Shown here piece after piece: positions 60,701 to 64,000 of a DNA stretch of 64,000 nucleotides. Location: contig NZ_AUDK01000021.1 of assembly GCF_000425425.1 (NCBI RefSeq), forward strand, positions 28,901-92,900. Reading direction: 5' to 3'. Origin of the DNA: Flavobacterium daejeonense DSM 17708 (GTDB lineage Bacteria; Bacteroidota; Bacteroidia; Flavobacteriales; Flavobacteriaceae). Numbering within the stretch: the stretch's first letter is position 1; every line of letters starts with the position of its first letter. The translations under genes and the position numbers were made by a program. The notes under the pieces are model-generated. The model ran no database searches, was not told where the DNA came from, and saw only the letters and a program-made list of their open reading frames with translations.

Positions 60701-62884
60701 GGTGTAATTAGGGCCGGTTCCCACCTGATTCCAAGTGCAGGACGAACTTTCATTGGCGCAATTATCTACAGTAATGGCAGCACAACTGCTTTCGTCTAAT
60801 TTTTGCCAACTAATCGATGTGGCATCACTAATTCCTGTGGTAATGGCACGGGTTGCATTGGCTCCGCATAGGAAAATATTAGGCAGAATTTTTCCGTTGT
60901 TAGGACAAATAGGTGTCGTGTCAGCAAAAGGAATAACCGGATTTGTAATAGTATTTCCGTACGGAATTACAGTTATTTGCTGGGTAATAGACTGACAGCC
61001 GTTAGTAGCTGTATTGTGTACATAGTAAACACCTGTTTGAGTAGCAGTATAGGTTTGTCCTGTTCCAATAACCGGACTTCCGGTAGAACTGGTGGACCAG
61101 GAATAGCTGTCATATCCGTCGGCTGCTGTTAAAACAACACTGGCACCACATAAAATAGCCGTTTGGGTAAATTGACAATTGGAAATATCAACTATAAAGT
61201 TAGTCGATTCCGGATTTCCTAGTTTACATTCAGTGGTAGCAAAACTTCCTTCTTCCTGAAATATGTCAGTATTGATAACGCCACTGTAAGTAGCGAAAGC
61301 CTGGTTCATAATGACGTTAGAACAGGCGTCGCTTAACATGTTGCAATCGGGTACTACCTGAATGTTTAATCGAATGGTATATTGAGCATCATTAATTTCT
61401 ACTGAAGTACTAGGTATGGAGAAAATGATCGTTCTGGTAGCAGGGTCGTAGGATTGTAATGTTGCTCCTCCTGCATTACTATAGTCTATATTTGTAGTTG
61501 GATTAAAAACAATATTTTCAGGGAGGATATCTTTTATGGTAAAGTTGGTAACATTATCGTTACCTACACTTTGGTAGCTGATTTCATAAGTTAAAGATTG
61601 TCCTAAATTAACATTTCCTCCCCCAATGTTGGTTCCAGAAGTGTTTTTTACCAGTTTAGTCAAATCTATCTTTGGTGCAATAATATCTACGGCATAAGCG
61701 GAGAAAAAGGCAAATACGGGATCTGCCTGGCCTCTGGCTACCTGTAAGGTGAAATCTGTCGATGTTTGATTGTTTTTTATATATTCCGGGTTTGCTCCGT
61801 TCACTTCTAATAATCCTGTATCATAGCCAAGAGTATTAGATCCTGAAGGGTTTCTTGCGGTTTGTACACCATTAGTATTTTCAATAGTTGAATTAAAAAA
61901 TTTGTTGGCCGGTCTTAAAGGAGTAGTAACTTCTTTAGTTCCAAATTCCAGTTTTGTTCCTCCTTTGGGTTTGTCTCCATCTAAAGCCGCATAGGCAAAC
62001 TGTAGATCTACTGAACCCGATGTAGGGGTTATAAAACCTGTTACCGGAATTTTTTCGTAATGAGAATCATAAATATGGCTAAATCCATCAAATACGGTAA
62101 ATGATTTCATGTGAAGTGTAGGGTCTTCATAGATTACAAAAAGAGTCCAACCGGCAGATAAACCGGTATCTCCGTTAAATCCCTGACTTGAAATTACATT
62201 AGCAACTGTATATGTTCCGCTGATATTAGATAAAGTACTCAACAAATTTGTTACATCGGCATAGCAGGCATAAGGTTTATTTGAATCTGGAGGGATAGGT
62301 GTGCTATTAGCATCATAGATTACTTCTCCGGTAATATCATTGTATGTTGATGAACCGGGAAGTTTTAGTTTTACTTTATTGATATCGGTTCTGCTGCCAC
62401 TTTGAAGCATAGCGCCCCAGTAAAGTGCTGCATAAGATACTCTGTAACAGCTGCTTGAAGTTCCGTTTAATTGCGTAGGAGCTAATAAATCGGCGCTGCT
62501 GGAACTAAAGGTTGAAGCATCATTATCGATATCAATATATTTCATATCAATATCCTGATTGGATTTTGTATCATTGTTATATGGATTGTTGTCGTATCCC
62601 AGAATATTGTTTCCGGCGACCTCCATTTTTCCTCTAATATCAATTTGTTTTCTTATGGAAAAAGTTTTATAGGTTTGAGAATAGGTAGTCAACCCTAAAA
62701 AGAGCATGGAAAACAGGAGGACTGTTCCAAAAAATTTAGAAATGGTCAGGGATGCTAAATCTGTTTTCTTTTTCTTATCAGACCAAATTGATTTTGACCC
62801 AAAGAACATTGCTTTCGGAATAGTTACAAATGACAGATTTTCCGAAAATAATCCGGATATTATTAGTAGGTAGTTTTTTTTCAT
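48761..62884 (-). CDS. sprB: Giant SprB-like gliding adhesin with type B T9SS sorting domain
   Basis: A 4707-residue surface protein (F. johnsoniae SprB is larger, about 6500). In order: an unusually long N-terminal leader, with the hydrophobic export helix at about 48-70 ending TTYSQ; a Cys-bearing globular region (70-395); a DUF11-like domain (about 398-540); an Ig-like region (about 550-760); about 43 SprB repeats of 75-110 residues (about 760-4600), most with two cysteines (an N-terminal one and the C of D-x-x-GC); and a type B C-terminal sorting domain (CIPNYFTPNGDGISDGW ... GQELPSGDYWFVLKL, 4620-4707), recognised by the type IX system. One repeat carries a roughly 190-residue insert. 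No frameshift was seen. It should move along the cell as a gliding adhesin. Confidence 0.93.
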   Translation of the reverse strand: MKKNYLLIISGLFSENLSFVTIPKAMFFGSKSIWSDKKKKTDLASLTISKFFGTVLLFSMLFLGLTTYSQTYKTFSIRKQIDIRGKMEVAGNNILGYDNNPYNNDTKSNQDIDMKYIDIDNDASTFSSSSADLLAPTQLNGTSSSCYRVSYAALYWGAMLQSGSRTDINKVKLKLPGSSTYNDITGEVIYDANSTPIPPDSNKPYACYADVTNLLSTLSNISGTYTVANVISSQGFNGDTGLSAGWTLFVIYEDPTLHMKSFTVFDGFSHIYDSHYEKIPVTGFITPTSGSVDLQFAYAALDGDKPKGGTKLEFGTKEVTTPLRPANKFFNSTIENTNGVQTARNPSGSNTLGYDTGLLEVNGANPEYIKNNQTSTDFTLQVARGQADPVFAFFSAYAVDIIAPKIDLTKLVKNTSGTNIGGGNVNLGQSLTYEISYQSVGNDNVTNFTIKDILPENIVFNPTTNIDYSNAGGATLQSYDPATRTIIFSIPSTSVEINDAQYTIRLNIQVVPDCNMLSDACSNVIMNQAFATYSGVINTDIFQEEGSFATTECKLGNPESTNFIVDISNCQFTQTAILCGASVVLTAADGYDSYSWSTSSTGSPVIGTGQTYTATQTGVYYVHNTATNGCQSITQQITVIPYGNTITNPVIPFADTTPICPNNGKILPNIFLCGANATRAITTGISDATSISWQKLDESSCAAITVDNCANESSSCTWNQVGTGPNYTVNTSGQFRIVINYTGGCYSIFYFNVYQNVLNPTATSRDIICNTSGEITVGGVPNGYEYSLNGTNYQPSNVFTITTAGSYTVYIRQVGVVTNPCIFTVPDILIRQRNFTVSTFISQPSCNGDKGSIKLAANDIRPQYYYNLYQGATLINTVGPITASEYEFPNLNPGTYTARVWTDDGCDYSENITLTDPPLLTATSAITKPLTCEDGEITVYPLGGTPPYTYFINGTDNFQYSPQIVVSEPLPPGGLYTIIVEDVKGCRATTSITVAAVPPPAFTISQTNILCYNDTTGAINFNVSNANGYTLAYSIDNGATYTPNPTFSNLSAGTYNAIVKYSLAGTDCFSTAQSIIITQPDTAVTASAGVSELAGCGTSGEGKIRITNPQGGTAPYQYSFDNQTTWTTTNEAYLAPGTYTVYVRDANGCIYPMSNIVIDPVPVEPTIKVESPAFNCDGTATATVTVTNNGGANYSYEYLIDGIPNTNVPPNVFTNVASGTHTVSVSYQLLTVPTYSNLLKEDFGSGSEVASPGINPAFCFERQNFITCDGNGTLNNGEYTVTNTIKNGIYSGWHNPVDHTAGSATGRYLAVDAGSAIPNNAVVYRKTIQDIIPNQPIQVRFFATNLLKVGNGQPDASLTVELQNASGVALSSESTGGIPKTNGWIEYNKTINPGDNTTLDFVLRLEIAQVNGIDFAVDDIEVYQLPKACITTKDFTVVIPTDEAFTASLVNVKNLNCSGPNDGEITIAATNFDTTNGFQYSLDNGATWNTQMTSPYTITGLAPGTYNLKIRYGATAGNTCEQSFTATITAPAPLVTTATISIPANCTTGATITASATGGTPAYRYELWNATATTNIVPSQTSGSFTDVPPGSYIVRGYDANNCTDDSNVITVVAPPTLSATLAPSTDFCYDSLDQATLVVAASGGTAPFVYSLDGAPAQNSNTFTNVTPGTHEIIVTDSYNCTATIANIIIAPQLTATIANIKELDCTTSPEAVITVSISGGNSPFTYKVKEGSASYGTSNAVTGTSFTYTTATAGNYTFEITDAKGCVTTTSATINPLVPVNATLNTINPLCNGDANGSVQIIPSGGVGPYTYSFDGSTPSTTSLYTGLSANITYSYEVRDSKNCPFTGTVTLTEPTALTTTATVIPFSCSTTNTKQSATITIEVPTTGTAPYTYSFNGSTYSSSNVLTVNDNGTDQPINYSVRDANGCIFPGSVTLNKLNPPTDLSFTAAPISCNNPTTDVTIFATNGVGTLTYEIISPASTAPSNTTGVFSNLSPGTYIFKVTDENGCYYTESHVINPVTPIAVAGNVSSDVLCFGDSSGNAVFTVSGFSGTYSYSINSGTAITGYSAPTIDLTNQPEGSYTITVIDETTSCDATATVTITEPTAPLALAATATNINCNNDNAQISVNATGGTPNYSYAAVISGASAPTTYATSNIVTVATNSGANLSWDVYVKDANGCTEMTTVTIASDPLPTVTTPVLASNQCDVATGFTFTATGTGLAPLRYSINGGTTYQNSPTFTVNTPGTYTVTIIDGNGCTAPSNTPTIIYPRLTLNAVLNKNITCSTPVEAQVTLTAANGNNGSYTYAFSTDGTNFTTMASNVFNTTTPGSYTFRVTDANGCTATTPTPIVLTAPVNPDIIDHTQTQDIYCNGESTASIRVNINSAVGLAPFSYSIDGTNFQSSNVFSSLAAGNYTVTLKDSKGCTDTYNLTINEPTALKYTLSTTEIQCASTSLGSITVNVDALGLGGTAPYTYILTNNVGEPTLTVAKATGTNHTFSDLNFGTYYLTVVDANGCSLKTTTKVISPPDNLDIVVESTADCASGGTVTVTATGAILGSGPFYFAIYQKDPVTGLYPTAPTFDPVTGDVQYPFQAEDPLNPRSTTFTNLLQGVIYSFIVFDDVTKCSYIKEASTPTIKATSLATLRVVTDVTCKGANDGTVSITLDKDPSAPVGYVAPDSVDYAVYDSKTNMPLSPSNNGSGIAVGAYPFVMPLIGGLAPGSYYVVITENGGTNDGCSSATLPFDIYESATELEVTATITKKDNCNLNAGQIVAIAKGGTTMSREDLLAVPPQVATPIPYQYQILPDTSTAPTSSDSNWGTTNTFYKETGDYIVYAMDANKCIQAYPIQLLSDDAPTIDTPASICYDGNPFTISITGTVDPDIVGGATYSVNGSAFQSSPDFTFNASGTYNLVIKDGNNCTANVNYIVHPQLQIDAELTKELDCTTSPNAEITLTVSGGNTSPSANYAYESSPDGISWTTMTSNVFTASTAGTYTFRVTDSNNSTSCQATTSLTLDPITPTIFTTSKTNVICNNGNEGSITVTVTSGEGPYEYKLDGPVPYGYQPSNQFTGLTAGTNYHVTVRNSKMCEYLSAPITITEPTPLAASSDLTTALSCGSGNTAQAATVTVTGINGTAPYTYSYNNGASYTSSNTYQSFVGTTFNVWVKDANGCTFELVNGVNIPPLNPPTDLDINGTDIHCMPVSSQTSTVTLTTTNGTLPLSYAIVFPTSATTNVSGASSGTFTDLTPGTYLFQVTDDNGCTYQEAYTVDPVTNITVSGQLISDVSCNGGTNGTVQFAVTNFTGTYSYSINGTPTATGQSNATITLPGLAIGTYTIIVTDETTGCEATTSVTVSEPALLTLTPASNINANCNFGAQVSVTASGGIPPYSYAFVPNGTTVVATDYTNSPSAVLDPAVSTWDVWVKDANGCVISSPLAISIATDPLPSGISVPGLNQCPSPTGTYTFTIDVTTGIAPYEYSIGAGFQSSPTFTVNAAGTYDVVVKDANGCTNPVPFSVTILPALQLQASITALPSCADGDGTLTALATGGSGTYQYSIDGGGNQASADFTNISAGNHTIMVTDMTTTCTYSVTVTLEAATPITGFALSKTDVTCNGGDNGSITATMDTPGTGVNDNPVYSYSIDRGATNQTSNVFSGLTAGTYTVEVTSGRGCTATASITIDEPAVIIVPTPTVSQFGCNSGSNANNFATITANGVNGGSGVYNYEFIKDGSVVQFGPNNLYTETNLLGGTYTVNVYDSNGCMGTAASTVTINPFIALDKINVAVNNAITCTTNEEDITVTATTIGGTPTVLNYTVEDSLGGVLGGVYSQTNTTGIFTGLPIGDYIITVTNPTTTCSIQTVHYVNNPNTFELKAVKTSDVICFGSNEGTVQLTLVDNQLNPTNDAGPFSYVVTGPTASSGNSPSAGPFTLSGLTAGVYSVTATLTNTPYCSTTTNFTIDQPNAALTTSETHTAITCISGNNDGTISATATGGWPGGYQYELVGPVNVAYSSQSTFTNLTAGNYTVNVKDSKGCIASANVTLVVPTPISITANSDITMVSCFGDKNATITVSTTTGGQGSNYIYTLNTTSLTPATSSGPQASPVFSGLGAGTYTVSVTDGYSCTATSTPIVIQEPSKVNASLVVASTQTCLNQTTLTLSATGGTGTYSYSTDANFTASTALAGNSTTFPVPPGTYAYYVRDANGCISVISNQIKIDPLPPLTIDIDSANAVINCAGDNTGVIVATAQGGLGNYSYTLLDGSGAKVQGPTTSGNFTALYAGDYQVRVDSGDCTTTSTVITITQPLEPLTASGTITPVSCNGANNGIYTVTASGGTGIIKYAISPNLNQFFDSSIFENLAPGHYDVIVQDQLGCYVRLDFDMTEPAPISATVDPTSIVPEICYGDNDAAFSIDIAGGVLPYSVILDDPNGTFTTGDPTQSRFDFTGITGGTHIVYIIDANSCSYELEVPLEESVKIDPVALVDYSCVNNAAANSVTVTVDPSITNPADLDYSLDGGNYQSSNIFTNITPGTGHYIDVRHTNGCIKRTPNFNILQVDPLTLTLSDGGLNEIVATATGGGGGYQYTFNGEYNGTKNTYIIYKSGDYTVQVTDANGCTATATRYFEYIDVCIPNYFTPNGDGISDGWAPGCTINYKDLTFDIFDRYGRKIATYHLGQTWDGKYNGQELPSGDYWFVLKLNDPKDNRDFVGHFTLYR
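50759..60382 (-). repeat. Five tandem sets of seven SprB repeats (higher-order repeat)
   Basis: Units 1-35 fall into seven position classes repeated five times. Set starts, read on the minus strand: 60382, 58033, 56305, 54322 and 52561, ending at 50759 (residues 835, 1618, 2194, 2855, 3442). Class markers recur each set: KELDCTTSP/ITCSTP at position 2, EPT/EPA endings at position 3, GTAPYxYSF with DANGC at position 4, PPTDL or similar at position 5, SDVxC at position 6, and ATGG/ASGG at position 7. Sets 2 and 4 are the most alike. Identity is at protein level; the DNA copies have diverged. Confidence 0.75.
58600..59176 (-). other. Jelly-roll-like insert within an SprB repeat
   Basis: Between the two halves of the fifth repeat of set 1 lies a roughly 190-residue block (about residues 1236-1428). 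It begins LKEDFGSGSEVASPGINPAF, continues with HTAGSATGRYLAVDAG, IQVRFFATNLLKV and LTVELQNASGVALS, and ends IDFAVDDIEVYQLPKAC. This strand pattern is the discoidin/CBM-like jelly-roll seen in other Bacteroidota surface proteins, suggesting a glycan- or ligand-binding module presented on the repeat array. Confidence 0.6.
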
Positions 62885-62902
62885 TCGGGAAAATTTATAG
62901 TT

Positions 62903-62937
62903 CCGTTGGTATATCTTTAAATACCATAATCCAACGG
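62903..62937 (-). promoter_or_regulatory. Inverted repeat in the leader of the adhesin gene
   Basis: CCGTTGG (62903-62909) pairs with CCAACGG (62931-62937). Inside, GGTAT (62908-62912) pairs with ATACC (62921-62925), sharing two bases with the outer arm, so the stems extend or compete. It sits 19 bases upstream of the adhesin ATG and could affect translation of the following 14-kb gene relative to the upstream gene. Confidence 0.5.
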
Positions 62938-63001
62938 CACTTCAGGGGCGTAAAGTTGGGTTGGGTTATCGTATTGCTTTATGTTAAATCTATTTCATGT
63001 T

Positions 63002-64000
63002 CTAATTGTTTTCAATTCGTACTATGAATAATTTGCCGTTGTATGGCTTGCTTCCTTTTGCTTTTAACGCTCTTTTAGCCTCTTCCAAATCATCGAATTT
63101 TTCATAATAAATAAAATATTTACTCGTATTTACATCATAAAAGAAATCAATGTTTGTTTGTCCTAAGGATACTGCTTTTCTTAAAAAATCATCCCGTTTT
63201 GTCGTATCATTATGAACTGCCAGAATAAGATAATAGGCACTTTGAGTGTTTTTAATATTTTTGAGAATTTGCATCGAAGACTGTTCTTCACCAAAATCAA
63301 AATCTTCCGCTTTTAGAGGTACAGCACTAAACGGTGTTTTTTCTTTTATTTCATTTAAAACTGCTCTGTCTTTATCATATTTTGCCTGTTCATTTTCAAA
63401 TGAGGCTCGTTTGATTCTTCTTTTCTTCTCAATTTCGGTTTCAGTATTAATTTTCTCTAAGGAAGCAATCAAATTCAGATTGGTTTGTACTGCGTTTGAT
63501 TGTTCTGTTTTTAATTGGCTGATCGTACTTTGATACATACGGTTGAAAGCGTCGTTTTTAGTAGATACTTTTTTGTTTCTCTCAGCTGATAAAGCTTCTA
63601 ATTCCTTAATTTTTTGGTTTTGTTTTAGATTGATGTCCGTGATTTGTTGACGTAACGATTCAATAGCTCTGTTTTCAGCAGAGGCACTTTTAAATGGTTT
63701 TGGTGCTTTGAAAATCCCTTTTTCACTTAAATCATTTTCTTCTTTTAAGTCTTTAAGGTCTTTTTCTTTAACAGCAACCATGTCATTAAATTTTTTCAAT
63801 AATTCCTGTTGGCTGCGTCTTAGCTCTTCAATGGATTTTGCTAAATCTTCCATTTCTTTAGCATTAGCATCATTTGGTGTCGCAGCGGTTTGAGCGGCGA
63901 GTGCCTCGGCTTTCGCTTTATTTTCAGCGTCCAGTTTGGCTTTCGCTAAGGCGTCTGCTTTTGCTTTTTCCTCGGCAGCTTTTTGAGCGGCGAGTGCATC
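63002..64000 (-). CDS. SprD-like coiled-coil protein, C-terminal part
   Basis: The frame is open to the window edge and the N-terminus lies beyond 64000; 332 residues are visible. They begin with Ala/Lys/Glu repeats (ALAAQKAAEEKAKADALAKA), continue as a long coiled coil (about 55-240, including EELRRSQQELLKKFNDMVAV) and end with a globular domain of about 90 residues (SAYYLILAVHNDTTKRDD, then LFIVRIENN) that resembles a SPOR-type fold. In F. johnsoniae sprD lies immediately upstream of sprB, matching this position. It is known there to be required for SprB-dependent motility. The identification rests on order and layout rather than a full-length match. Confidence 0.6.
   Translation of the reverse strand, partial: DALAAQKAAEEKAKADALAKAKLDAENKAKAEALAAQTAATPNDANAKEMEDLAKSIEELRRSQQELLKKFNDMVAVKEKDLKDLKEENDLSEKGIFKAPKPFKSASAENRAIESLRQQITDINLKQNQKIKELEALSAERNKKVSTKNDAFNRMYQSTISQLKTEQSNAVQTNLNLIASLEKINTETEIEKKRRIKRASFENEQAKYDKDRAVLNEIKEKTPFSAVPLKAEDFDFGEEQSSMQILKNIKNTQSAYYLILAVHNDTTKRDDFLRKAVSLGQTNIDFFYDVNTSKYFIYYEKFDDLEEAKRALKAKGSKPYNGKLFIVRIENN

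Noticed and set aside
48761..62884. Possible CRISPR array or DNA satellite because of the strong periodicity
   Set aside because: The periodicity is in protein sequence only: one uninterrupted reading frame of 4707 codons, copies diverged at DNA level, no fixed-length spacers.
1..64000. tRNA, rRNA or prophage genes
   Set aside because: No cloverleaf-like sequence with a T-loop GGTTCGANTC-type motif and CCA context, no rRNA stretch and no phage structural or integrase gene was noticed by eye.

Overview
The window is one continuous stretch of a chromosome from an AT-rich member of the Bacteroidota, almost certainly Flavobacterium or a close relative. The evidence is a sprB/sprF-type gliding adhesin locus with type IX secretion signals, DUF4837, DUF4349 and DUF5777 families, TAnnTTTG-type promoter elements, near absence of Shine-Dalgarno sequences, and a HemF/HemJ heme pathway. 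No rRNA, tRNA, CRISPR array or prophage was seen.

Layout. 1-7130: a class I fumarase cut by the window edge, a pair of tiny membrane/lipoprotein genes, a nucleoside-recognition (Gate) membrane protein, an exonuclease, a serine hydrolase, an alkylguanine methyltransferase, and a LysR regulator divergent from a methyltransferase. 7200-14813: a minus-strand heme operon, hemA-hemC-hemD-hemE-(small gene)-hemF-hemB. A REP-associated tyrosine transposase flanked by four REP-like palindromes sits between hemF and hemB, and a lipoprotein cytochrome c follows. 15187-18672: an envelope heme-protein island with a lipoprotein truncated hemoglobin, a DUF5777 barrel, an OB-fold protein, a divergent cytochrome-like lipoprotein and YceI. 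18775-23397: an AraC regulator, an inserted type II restriction-modification pair (ApaLI-like), then hemH and hemJ, which complete the late heme pathway. 23464-26975: an NtrY-like sensor kinase, an enoyl-CoA hydratase and two unknown genes.

27058-33443: a tripartite RND efflux operon (adaptor, pump, outer-membrane channel) preceded by a small secreted protein. 33599-43634: housekeeping genes (HD hydrolase, acyl-ACP desaturase, PlsC, RnpA, DUF4349, S41 protease, DUF4837, LysM lytic transglycosylase, Pgk). 43808-47640: an intradiol-dioxygenase-like lipoprotein with a pirin-like protein, and a LytS/LytTR two-component system. 47743-64000: the gliding locus, transcribed SprD-like, then a 4707-residue SprB-like adhesin, then SprF.

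The most notable observations are: the roughly 43 SprB repeats are arranged as five successive sets of seven, giving a higher-order period near 590 residues, with a jelly-roll-like insert in the first set; a RAYT with symmetric REP elements lies inside the heme operon; a structured element at 7204-7280 resembles a sequence I recall as recurrent in Flavobacterium; and a heme-protein envelope island separates the two halves of the heme biosynthesis locus.
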